Part shown: piece after piece, positions 16,496 to 24,056 of the stretch
Numbering within the stretch: the stretch's first letter is position 1
Layout: each line of letters begins with the position of its first letter
Assembly: GCF_002920635.1 (NCBI RefSeq)
Contig: NZ_PQSR01000078.1
Coordinates: 1-36,222 of the forward strand
DNA length: 36,222 nt
Source of the DNA: Streptomyces sp. Ru72
GTDB taxonomy: Bacteria > Actinomycetota > Actinomycetes > Streptomycetales > Streptomycetaceae
Direction: 5' to 3'
Notes under the pieces: model-generated
Told to the model about the DNA's origin: nothing
Database searches by the model: none
Seen by the model: the letters and a program-made list of their open reading frames with translations, nothing else
Made by a program: the position numbers and the translations under genes

Positions 16496-16602
16496 GAAAG
16501 GCGCCTTGCGGGATCCATCGTCATGGTCGAGTGCCTGGGCATACAGGGAGGCCTTTTCCTGGGCAGACGTCCCTAGGAAAGCCAGTACCAGGCAGACGAG
16601 CA
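16496..16602 (-). repeat. Repeat family R3, copy 1 (upstream of the MFS gene)
   Basis: About 105 bp here is closely similar to 23648-23757, in the same orientation and at a similar distance upstream of a minus-strand gene. Shared stretches include CTTTTCCTGGGCAG and GTCCCTAGGAAAGCCAGTAC. In one minus-strand frame both copies read CLVLAFLGT(S/A)AQEK, then SLYA and HDDG.RKAP. The unit may therefore be the tail of a duplicated gene, though a shared control region is also possible. I could not assign the peptide to a family. Confidence 0.6.
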
Positions 16603-17118
16603 GGCTGCTCCAGGGCTATCCGCCAAGCATCCCGGCTTCCGGGGCTCCCGGCGCAGCATCGGGGTGAGCACCTCGGCGCAGGACTCGGCCACATGGCTTT
16701 CGTCGCGGTAGACGAACATGTCGACCACGACCAGGCGGCACCTGCCCGTCCGCCTCCATGGCCTGCCGACCATGGTCCCTGTCCCAGGCGGGAGGCCGTG
16801 GAACTGCGCGCCATGGTCTTGAACTGTCCGCCGAGTAAGGTGAGTTCTCGTCATCCGCAACACATGAGGTTCGGGTCGGCAGCTCAGGGCGCCCTCTGGA
16901 CCGCACGGCGGGTGATGTCACTCACCCGACAGTCACATGCCCGATCAACAGGCCGCAGTGCCCAGTCATGCGACTGATGCGCCCCGGGCCACACCCGGGT
17001 TCCCTTGGAATTGATCTTTCGCCTGCTCCGAACCCGGCCGCGCCTCCACGGCCGCGTGGCGCAGGCGCCCCTGGTGTCGTGCTGCAATGCGTGACGCCAC
17101 CGCCGCCAAGGAGAACCG
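16603..17118. other. About 500 bp upstream of the hydrolase gene, no intact gene
   Basis: A minus-strand frame at 16610-16740 reads VVVDMFVYRDESHVAESCAE and then VLTPMLRREPRKPGCLA. This is faintly like an antibiotic-biosynthesis-monooxygenase (ABM) domain but too short and eroded to call. The rest should contain the promoter of the plus-strand hydrolase. CCCGGG-CCACA-CCCGGG near 16984-17000 could fold but has no evident role. Confidence 0.3.
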
Positions 17119-18177
17119 ATGTCCGACCCATCCTCCAACCCTGCGGAGCCGGTGCTCGAACCGGCCGCCCGCGCGTTCGTGAAGGCCACCGCAGAGCCGC
17201 CGTACCTCACGGAGCTGGGCCCGGTGGAAGGCCGCAAGGCCATGCAGGCGATGCAGAGGGCGGGAACAGCGGAAGCGGCACGAGCCACCGAGGCGGCGCT
17301 TCCCGCGCATGTGGTGTCCGGCGGGCAGGAAGGACGCTTGGGGCAGGCCGGTATGCCCGAAGTCGACGAACGGTGGATCGCGGTCTCGGGCGGACCGAAC
17401 GGCAGTGTCGCGGTGCGCATCGTCCGTCCCAAGGGGGCCGTCGGGGCATTGCCCGCCATCCTGTACATCCACGGCCCGGGCTGGGTCTTCGGCAGCGCGT
17501 TCACCCATGACCGGCTGGTCCGTGACCTGGTGGTGGGCGCACAGGCCGTCGCGGTCTTCCCCGAGTACACGCTCTCCCCGGAGGCCCGTTACCCCATCGC
17601 CCTGGAGGAGTGCTACGCGGTGGCCCGGTGGGTCGCGCGTCGAGGAGCCGACCACGGCATCGACCCGGCACGGCTGGCCGTCGCGGGGGACTCCGCGGGC
17701 GGCAATCTGAGCGCGGCCCTGACGCTGCTGGCCAAGGAGCGCGGGGACGTCAGTGTCGTCCAGCAGGTACTGTTCTATCCGGTCACCGATGCGAACTTCG
17801 ACACCGGCTCGTACCGCCGCTTCGCTGACGGCTACTTCCTACGGCGGGAAGCGATGCGCTGGTTCTGGGACCAGTACGCGCCCGATGAGTCGCAGCGCGC
17901 GCAGATCACTGCGAGCCCGCTGCGAGCTACCGAGGAACAGCTCGCCGGACTGCCGCCGACGCTCATCATCACCGCGGAGGCGGACGTCGTACGGGACGAG
18001 GGCGAGGCGTACGCGGCCAAGCTGCGTGCGGCAGGAGTAGAGGTCACCGCTACGCGGTACGAGGGCGTCATCCACGATTTCGTCGTGCTCGCCCAATTGT
18101 CGTCGACGTCTGCGGCACGCGGGGCGATCACCCAAGCCGTACTCGTCCTGCGGCAGGCACTCGGCACGACCGGCTGA
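17119..18177 (+). CDS. Alpha/beta hydrolase, hormone-sensitive-lipase family
   Basis: The 352-residue esterase-like protein has the HSL-family layout. An oxyanion motif, HGPGW at residues 118-122, is followed by PEYTLSPEARYP and the nucleophile elbow GDSAGG with Ser192. The acid is probably D289 (ITAEADVVRDE) and the base H319 (GVIHDF). The family motif is normally HGGGW; the Gly-to-Pro change at position 120 is unusual but occurs in some relatives. Substrates are likely short-chain esters or lactones. There is no signal peptide, so it is cytoplasmic. AAGGAG lies 5 nt before the ATG. A LuxR regulator follows 226 bp downstream on the same strand, with a dyad operator between them. Confidence 0.9.
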   Translation: MSDPSSNPAEPVLEPAARAFVKATAEPPYLTELGPVEGRKAMQAMQRAGTAEAARATEAALPAHVVSGGQEGRLGQAGMPEVDERWIAVSGGPNGSVAVRIVRPKGAVGALPAILYIHGPGWVFGSAFTHDRLVRDLVVGAQAVAVFPEYTLSPEARYPIALEECYAVARWVARRGADHGIDPARLAVAGDSAGGNLSAALTLLAKERGDVSVVQQVLFYPVTDANFDTGSYRRFADGYFLRREAMRWFWDQYAPDESQRAQITASPLRATEEQLAGLPPTLIITAEADVVRDEGEAYAAKLRAAGVEVTATRYEGVIHDFVVLAQLSSTSAARGAITQAVLVLRQALGTTG

Positions 18178-18253
18178 CCCGCTGCCTCCAGCGCCACGCC
18201 GGCATGTGGCCACCCAACCCTCGCGACAACCAACTTGTCCGACTACCGTTATC

Positions 18254-18270
18254 TTGGACACGATGTCCAA
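18254..18270. promoter_or_regulatory. Perfect dyad, likely operator upstream of the LuxR gene
   Basis: TTGGACA-CGA-TGTCCAA is a perfect 7-bp inverted repeat with a 3-bp centre. It is followed at once by ACATAATGT (18270-18278), a second short palindrome. The region is less GC-rich than its surroundings, as promoters are. It lies 134 bp before the LuxR-family start and 77 bp after the hydrolase stop. Dyads of this size are typical of TetR-, MarR- or similar repressor sites. Which protein binds is unknown. Confidence 0.5.
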
Positions 18271-18403
18271 CATAATGTCGTGCATACTGTTCAACGTCCG
18301 CCTGGGTTTTTGCGGCCCCGCACGAGAGTCACTCCTCCGAGGCAACGGTGACTCTGACGCATCCATGACCAGGGCAAGCCTTTGAGTGCAGAGGAAAGTT
18401 GTT

Positions 18404-21238
18404 GTGATCGGTGGTGGCTCAGCCATGCGCAGTGCGACGAGCACGCTGATCGGTCGGGACGGTGACCTCCGTCGGATCCGCGATCTGCTGCGTATCAGGT
18501 CGGGCGGCGGGGCGCTGCTGCTGGCCGGCGACGCTGGGGTGGGGAAGACGGCGGTGCTGGAAGCTCTGGCCGGGGCCGCGGAGGCGGAAGGCATCCGGGT
18601 CCTCCGTGCCGTCGGCGTGGAGTTCGAGGCAGACTGCAGCTACTCGGGCCTCAATCAGATCCTTTTCCCGTTCCTGGACACCGTGGACGACCTTGACCTG
18701 CCTTTCCGTGATGCCCTCCGCGTGGCGCTCGGCTTCGACAGCGGTCGGCCGCCGGAGCGGCTCCTCGTCTCCAACGCTGTACTGCGGCTCCTCCAGACGG
18801 TCGCTGCCGGGGACCCGCTTCTGATCACCATCGATGACCTGCCCTGGGTCGACCGGGCGAGTACCGCCGTGCTGGGCTTCGTCGCCCGGCGGGTGACCGA
18901 CGTCGGGGTGAGCGTGCTCGCCGCAGCCCGCTCCGGTGCTCATAGCCTCTACGAGGGCGGCGCACTGCCCACCTACGAGCTGCCACCGCTCGACGCGGAG
19001 TCAGCGGCTCAGTTGATCGGTAAGAAGTTTCCCGCCCTCGCGCGCAGTGTGCGCCAACACCTTCTGGCTGCGGCGGACGGCAATCCCCTGGCGCTGCTGG
19101 AGCTACCGACAGCACTGCAACCAACGCCGGCTGACCCACCCGCCGTGCTCCCACTCAGCCGGCGCCTGGAGACGCTGTTCGGCTCCCGCGTGACTGGCCT
19201 GCCCATGCCGTCCCAGAGTCTGCTGCTGCTCGCGGCGCTGGAAGGGACGGGCGACCTGGGTGTGCTGCAGGCGGCCTCACGACAGGCGAACGACGGATAC
19301 AGCCTGGACGATCTCGCGCCCGCCGAACGTGACCAACTGGTGCACATCGAGGACAGGACACGGCGCCTTAGGTTTCGCCACCCGCTGATCCGCTCCGCCG
19401 TGGTGGGCAACTCGACCAGCAGCGAACGACGCGCAGCACACGGGGCGCTCGCCCAGGTCCTCGTCGACCAGCCCGAGCGCCGCGCCTGGCACCTGGGTGA
19501 GGCGACCCTGGAACCCGACGAGGAGGTTGCCGCCCTGCTGGAGCACGCGGCGCGCCTCACCCTGCGTCGTGGTGACGCAAACGGCGGGATGCGGGCACTT
19601 GTCCGGGCTGCAGTCCTCACCCCCCAGGGACCGAACCGCAGCCGCCGCCTCGCAGAGGCGGCCTACCTCGGCACTGAGTCCACCGGCGCACTTCACAGTG
19701 CCCGCAAGCTCCTGAACGACGCCAGGTCCGCTTCCCCGGAACTCGACGAACCCTCGCTGCACTTCGCCACGGCAGCGGCGCTGCTCGACCTCAACGGCGA
19801 CGGTGATGTCGACACTGCTCACCGACTGCTGGTCGGGGTCATCGAGTCCGCGGCCGACACCCACAGGTATGAAGCCCGCGACAAGGCGCTCATCGACGCG
19901 CTTCACATGCTGGCGGTGATCTGCTTCTTCGGTGCTCGGCATGAACTGTGGCAGCCCTACTACCGGGTGCTGGAACAGCTGAAGCCGGAGCCTCCGGTCT
20001 TCCTGTCCGCACTGGGTAGGACGTTCTCCGACCCAGCGCGCACCGGCGCGGCAGCGTCCGGGGAACTCGACCTGCTCGTCGCGGGCCTTCCCGGGGAGAC
20101 CGACCCCATCCAAATCAACCGCGTCGGCACGGCGGCCCTCTACCTCGACCGGCTCGGCGAAGTGCGCGAAGCGGCGCTGCGGGTGGTGCGCACCGGACGC
20201 GACGGCGGTGCGGCGAGGCGATACCTGTCCGCTCTGATCCACCTGTGCTTGGACGACTACCTCACCGGCATGTGGGACGAGGCACTCGACCTCGCCGACG
20301 AGGGACTCCAAATCTGCCAAGACCACGGATACAGTGCCTTCGCCTGGTACTTCCAATACGTCAAGTCCATCGTGCTGGGCGCTCGCGGGCATGCGGACGA
20401 GAGCCTTGCGACGGCCCACTGCGTAATCAACTGGGCCGTCCCCCGCGGAGCGCACGGCGCCGCGCACTATGCGCACCACGCGGCTGCGGTGGCAGCCCTG
20501 GGACTCGGCGACTTCTCGCTCGCCTACGAGCACGCGAATGCCGTCAGCCCCGCCGGGGACCTCGCGTCGCACGCCCCGCATGCGCTATGGGTGGCGATGG
20601 ACCTGGTGGAGGCCGCCATCCGGATCAACAGGCCCGAGGATGCGGCCGAGCACGTACGTGCCATGCGGGAGGCACACACGGCCGCCCTGTCCTCCCGACA
20701 CGCCATGCTGATGGACGCGTCGGCCGCCCTGTGCACCACCGACGACGAGGAGGCGCTACGGCTGTTCGCGCAAGCGTTGGCGACTCCTGGAGCCGAGCGA
20801 TGGCGATTCGACTTCGCACGCGTCCAACTCGCCCACGGGGAGCGATTGCGGCGGGTCAGGGCGACGGCCGAGTCCCGGAAGCCGCTGCGTGCCGCGCTGG
20901 CAGCATTCGAGCACCTGGGAGCACGGCCGTGGGCCGAACGTGCACAGAAGGAGCTGCGAGCCGCGGGCTGGAGCAGGCGGAGTGCAGGTGAATCGAAGAC
21001 ACACACGCTCACGCCCCAGGAACTGGAGATAGCCCGGCTCGCGGCCTCTGGTCTGACCAACAAGCAGATCGCCGAGCGCCTGTTCCTCTCTCATCGGACC
21101 GTGGGTGCGCATCTGTACCAGGCCTATCCGAAGCTGGGCATCACGTCACGCGCCATGCTGCGCGACGCACTCGACTCCGAGGCCACGAGCCGGCGCACCG
21201 ACGCTGCTGACGCTGCCGACGACAGTCCAGACGGCTGA
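18404..21238 (+). CDS. LAL-type LuxR-family ATP-binding regulator
   Basis: Large ATP-binding LuxR (LAL/MalT-type) regulators combine an AAA/STAND ATPase, a helical repeat region and a C-terminal helix-turn-helix. Here IGRDGDLRRIRDLL opens the ATPase, with Walker A GDAGVGKTAVLEAL near residue 43 and Walker B LLITIDDLPWVD near 140. A TPR-like helical region spans roughly 330-850. The HTH is LTPQELEIARLAASGLTNKQ, IAERLFLSHRTVGAHL. GTG 18404 has GAGGAAA about 6 nt upstream and gives 944 residues; GTG 18386 and ATG 18425 are alternatives. Such regulators often activate catabolic or secondary-metabolite genes. Its target here is unknown; the hydrolase upstream is a candidate. Confidence 0.92.
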   Translation: MIGGGSAMRSATSTLIGRDGDLRRIRDLLRIRSGGGALLLAGDAGVGKTAVLEALAGAAEAEGIRVLRAVGVEFEADCSYSGLNQILFPFLDTVDDLDLPFRDALRVALGFDSGRPPERLLVSNAVLRLLQTVAAGDPLLITIDDLPWVDRASTAVLGFVARRVTDVGVSVLAAARSGAHSLYEGGALPTYELPPLDAESAAQLIGKKFPALARSVRQHLLAAADGNPLALLELPTALQPTPADPPAVLPLSRRLETLFGSRVTGLPMPSQSLLLLAALEGTGDLGVLQAASRQANDGYSLDDLAPAERDQLVHIEDRTRRLRFRHPLIRSAVVGNSTSSERRAAHGALAQVLVDQPERRAWHLGEATLEPDEEVAALLEHAARLTLRRGDANGGMRALVRAAVLTPQGPNRSRRLAEAAYLGTESTGALHSARKLLNDARSASPELDEPSLHFATAAALLDLNGDGDVDTAHRLLVGVIESAADTHRYEARDKALIDALHMLAVICFFGARHELWQPYYRVLEQLKPEPPVFLSALGRTFSDPARTGAAASGELDLLVAGLPGETDPIQINRVGTAALYLDRLGEVREAALRVVRTGRDGGAARRYLSALIHLCLDDYLTGMWDEALDLADEGLQICQDHGYSAFAWYFQYVKSIVLGARGHADESLATAHCVINWAVPRGAHGAAHYAHHAAAVAALGLGDFSLAYEHANAVSPAGDLASHAPHALWVAMDLVEAAIRINRPEDAAEHVRAMREAHTAALSSRHAMLMDASAALCTTDDEEALRLFAQALATPGAERWRFDFARVQLAHGERLRRVRATAESRKPLRAALAAFEHLGARPWAERAQKELRAAGWSRRSAGESKTHTLTPQELEIARLAASGLTNKQIAERLFLSHRTVGAHLYQAYPKLGITSRAMLRDALDSEATSRRTDAADAADDSPDG

Positions 21239-21392
21239 CGGCCTCTGCCGCTGAACCCGCGTCGGGGCCAAATGGAGATAGAAGTAATCCAACGGGCTGC
21301 CGACGTGCTGCTCGACGTTCGGCCGACGCGTGCTACAGCTTCGCCGTCTCTCCACGATCTAGGCCACAACCCGGACAGCGAGCAGGCCCACT

Positions 21393-21470
21393 GAAGAGGT
21401 CACGCAGGCCATGACCCACAGCGGCTTCCGGCACCTCACGGTCCTTGACCGCCCGGAGCCGGGGAGCTGA
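21393..21470 (+). pseudogene. Possible CBS-domain fragment
   Basis: This frame reads EEVTQAMTHSGFRHLTVLD and ends RPEPGS with a stop at 21468-21470. The 'M...GFRHL.VLD' pattern resembles the second half of a CBS domain. No start or further domain is present. The fragment is only 25 codons, so the call is tentative. Confidence 0.25.
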
Positions 21471-21479
21471 TGCGCAACG

Positions 21480-21695
21480 GCGCCTATGCCCATCTCCTCG
21501 GCGGATGGCTCGTGCGGCCATACCTTGGTGAGGTCGAAAGGGTTGAAACGGAACGTCGCCGCCTCGGCCGCGGAGGCGTGATCTGCACCTGCACGGTCCA
21601 GGTCGGGAACTCACCCCGCGCGATGGCCTCGCGCGGGTCACGCCGGCGGGAGTCGGGGTCCTTGCCCGCGAGGATCTCCGCGCACGACGTTGGAA
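21480..21695 (-). pseudogene. Catalase (katA-type) fragment, frameshifted
   Basis: The minus strand contains AGKDPDSRRRDPREAIARG, then EFPTWTVQVQI and, after a frameshift, AAEAATFRFNPFDLTKVWPH. The blocks 'G.FP.W...VQ' and 'FNPFDLTKVWPH' are highly specific to monofunctional heme catalases, where they line the region after the heme-binding core. Both flanking parts of the gene are missing. It is a remnant of a hydrogen-peroxide-removing enzyme, located between a CBS-like scrap and a GNAT relic. Confidence 0.75.
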
Positions 21696-21719
21696 TGCCG
21701 CGGTCACCGAAAGCCAGGT

Positions 21720-22130
21720 CACCTAGACCTCGATGCCTACCTTCGGATGCGGTGCGATCCCGTGATGATGGCTGACCTGGGTAGGCCTCTCCCGCGTGAG
21801 GGGATGGCCGACAAGGTCCGTCGGGATGCCCGGCAGGCAGCAGACGACCTTGCCTGGTTCAAGATGATCGTTCCCGATGCGATCAGCCCAGAGGTAGGGT
21901 TCTGCCTGAATTTCAAGGACAGGGCCTCGGTAAACGCGCCGTCCGCACCCTTGTGGAGGCCAGGGCCAGGGACCAGGACCGTTGGGGCCTGGTGCATGCC
22001 TTTCCGGCAACAGACAACGCGGCTTCGAATGGCATCTGCCGTTCCGTCGGGTTCCGCCTCCTCTCCCAGGTCGAGACGGCCTTCGCAGGACGAGTCCTCA
22101 AGACCAACCCGGACTGCGTCACATCAGCGT
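21720..22130 (+). pseudogene. GNAT-family acetyltransferase, internally deleted
   Basis: The first half reads LDLDAYLRMRCDPVMMADLG, PLPREGMADKVRRDARQAAD and AWFKMIVPDA. It breaks off near 21885. In another frame the second half resumes LPEFQGQGLGKRAVRTLVEA, WGLVHAFPATDNAASNGICR and SVGFRLLSQVETAFAGRVLK. QGQGLG is the acetyl-CoA-binding motif A (Q/RxxGxG/A) and the C-terminal block is typical of GNATs. The middle strands are deleted. The 3' end after KTN is replaced by sequence running into the convergent aldehyde dehydrogenase gene. Confidence 0.75.
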
Positions 22131-22137
22131 TGCCGTG

Positions 22138-23595
22138 TCAGTGCTGCCATTGCCCGATGGGATCCCGCGTTGGTCGGCAGCGGCCCAGCACGACCTTGGT
22201 CTCCAGGTACTCCTGCATGCCGTCGGGACCCCATTCGCGGCCGTTGCCCGACTCCTTGCACCCGCCCAAGGGCGCGGTCCAGTCGAACTCGGCGTTGTTG
22301 ACGATCACGTAGCCCGCTTCGAGACGGGAACCGACGTCCGCGGCGTCCGCAACGTCGGTGCCGGTGACATAACCGGCAAGCCCGTAGCGGATGTCGTTGG
22401 CCATTTCGACAGCCTCATCCACCGTGTCGTAGGTGATGATCGACATCACCGGCCCGAGGATCTCTTCCTGGGCGATGGTCATGTCGTTGGTGACGCCGGA
22501 GAAGACCGTGGGCTTGACGAAGTGCCCCTTCTCCAGGCCATCCGGCTTGCCGAGGCCTCCGGTGACCAGGTGGGCTCCTTCGTCCAGGCCGGCCTGGATG
22601 TAGCGCTGGACGGTCCGCCACTGCTCGCCGGAGATCAGCGGGCCCATGTCGGTGCCCTCCGCCCGCGGGTCGCCGATCCTGATGGACTCGATCCGCAGGA
22701 GCAACACCGACAGGAACTCCTCCAGTCGCTCGCGCGGCACCAGGGTCCGGCTCGGCGCACTGCAGATCTGGCCGGCGTTGGCTGTCAGCCAGGTGAGCGC
22801 TGTACCGGCCGCGACGTCCATGTCGGCATCGGGCATGATCACCTGCGGCGACTTGCCGCCGAGTTCGGTGGCCACGCGCTTGGCGCTCTTGGCCGCGGCG
22901 TTCACCTGGAGCGCGGCCTCACCCGAGCCGGTAAAGGACACCAAGGCGACATCGGGGTGCGACGCGAGCGAGTTTCCGATCACCGAGCCGCGGCCGGTGA
23001 CGAGGTTGAAGACACCTGCGGGGACACCGGCGGCCTCAAGGATCTCGGCCAGGACGACAGCCGAGTACGAAGCCAGCTGAGCCGGCTTGAGAACGACGGT
23101 GCAGCCCGCCGCCAGCGCCGAGGCGGTCTTGCCGGCCGGCTGAAGAGCGGGGAAGTTCCACGGAGTGATCAAAGCCGCCACGCCAATGGGTTCCTTGCGG
23201 ATGTAGGTGGTGCCACGGTCTTCGATAAACGCAAACGTCTTGAGCACCTGGGCAGCGGCCCGGAACTGGATCAGCCCAGCGGCAACGTGCATGGCACGGG
23301 ACAGCGGCAGCGGACAGCCCAGCTCGGCGGTGACCGCCTGGGCCATATCCTCGGCGCGCCGCTCGTACTCGTCGACGACCCGCTCCAGCAGGTCGATGCG
23401 CTCCTGGCGGGTGGTCCGCGAGAATGCGGGGAATGCGCGGCCGGCCGCGGCAACCGCCAGGTCGACATCGGCCTCGCCGCCGAGCGCCACCCGGCCGGAC
23501 ACCTCGCCGGTGGCGGGGTCGGTCAGATCGACGACCGTGCCGTCGAGGGGCTCGCGCCAGGCGCCGTCGATGTACAGCTTGGTGTAGTCACGCAC
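22138..23595 (-). CDS. Aldehyde dehydrogenase family protein
   Basis: This enzyme should oxidise aldehydes to acids with NAD(P). From GTG 23595 it has 485 residues, normal for the family. The active-site set is present: N147 in TPWNF, K170 in VVLKP, E244 in VATELGGKSP and the catalytic C278 in NAGQICSAPSR. The Rossmann motif FTGSGEAAL has Gly-Glu where FTGST is usual. The C-terminus GGCKESGNGREWG and EYLETKVV is complete. GTG 23595 follows ACGGAG by 6 nt; upstream in-frame starts (MAVHVANRD) exist but lack a site. It lies downstream of the aldehyde oxidase operon on the same strand, separated by about 460 bp of relics, and may act on the same aldehydes. Confidence 0.92.
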   Translation of the reverse strand: MRDYTKLYIDGAWREPLDGTVVDLTDPATGEVSGRVALGGEADVDLAVAAAGRAFPAFSRTTRQERIDLLERVVDEYERRAEDMAQAVTAELGCPLPLSRAMHVAAGLIQFRAAAQVLKTFAFIEDRGTTYIRKEPIGVAALITPWNFPALQPAGKTASALAAGCTVVLKPAQLASYSAVVLAEILEAAGVPAGVFNLVTGRGSVIGNSLASHPDVALVSFTGSGEAALQVNAAAKSAKRVATELGGKSPQVIMPDADMDVAAGTALTWLTANAGQICSAPSRTLVPRERLEEFLSVLLLRIESIRIGDPRAEGTDMGPLISGEQWRTVQRYIQAGLDEGAHLVTGGLGKPDGLEKGHFVKPTVFSGVTNDMTIAQEEILGPVMSIITYDTVDEAVEMANDIRYGLAGYVTGTDVADAADVGSRLEAGYVIVNNAEFDWTAPLGGCKESGNGREWGPDGMQEYLETKVVLGRCRPTRDPIGQWQH

Positions 23596-23647
23596 GTTGT
23601 CTCCGTCAGAGTCGCGGTTCGCCACATGGACGGCCATGTGGCGAAGG

Positions 23648-23757
23648 CGGCCATTGGCGCCTTGCGGAATCCATCGTCGTGACAGAGAGACCTGGCATAC
23701 AGGGAGATCTTTTCCTGGGCAGCCGTCCCTAGGAAAGCCAGTACCAGGCATGCGCAG
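23648..23757 (-). repeat. Repeat family R3, copy 2 (upstream of the aldehyde dehydrogenase gene)
   Basis: This segment matches 16496-16602 over about 105 bp in the same orientation, beginning near GCGCCTTGCGGRATCCATCGT and ending near AGCCAGTACCAGGCA. In one minus-strand frame it reads ACLVLAFLGTAAQEKISLYA, then HDDGFRKAP. It begins about 50 bp upstream of the aldehyde dehydrogenase start, while copy 1 begins about 48 bp upstream of the MFS start. A shared promoter region cannot be excluded. Confidence 0.6.
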
Positions 23758-23897
23758 ACCGCTTCCGCACAGCTGCGGAGAGCTTCGTGGCCGCCTGCCG
23801 ACCTCGGTGACGAGCGCACAGGCCCGCCGCACGCAAGGCACGCGAGCGTGATGACGTGCTCGTCTGTGAGGCGGGGCAGCGCTGGTCCAAGGGACGC

Positions 23898-24000
23898 TCA
23901 GGCATCGCCGAGCAGACGCTCCACCAATAGGTCCCAGTCGGTGTTGTCCAGTTCCGCACCAGGTGGCACAAGCTCGAAGGTGCCCAGCAGCTGTGCGTCG
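23898..24000 (-). pseudogene. 3' end of an unidentified gene (repeat R2, copy 3)
   Basis: The minus strand reads LGTFELVPPGAELDNTDWDL, then LVERLLGDA and a stop at 23898. The last ~15 codons match the ends encoded in R2 copies 1 and 2 (PLLERLLDDA, VLLERLLDDS). The similarity with copy 1 covers GCTCAGGCATCG.CGAGCAG and beyond. Upstream codons differ, so the three loci may derive from paralogues. The gene family was not recognised. Confidence 0.45.
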
Positions 24001-24056
24001 CCCATGCCGCTGCGCCCCTGGGTGCCGTTTCTTCTGTGCATTGCGCAGGTGATGGC

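Noticed and set aside
16573..16863. Antibiotic-biosynthesis-monooxygenase gene
   Set aside because: Only a faint match over ~40 residues; no complete ABM fold can be read in one frame.
19277..20581. 434-codon minus-strand ORF inside the LuxR-family gene
   Set aside because: No domain or ribosome site; fully covered by the LAL regulator in the opposite strand.
21982..23682. 566-codon plus-strand ORF opposite the aldehyde dehydrogenase gene
   Set aside because: Composition (many His, Asp, Gly, Val) and lack of motifs mark it as an antisense shadow of a complete aldehyde dehydrogenase.
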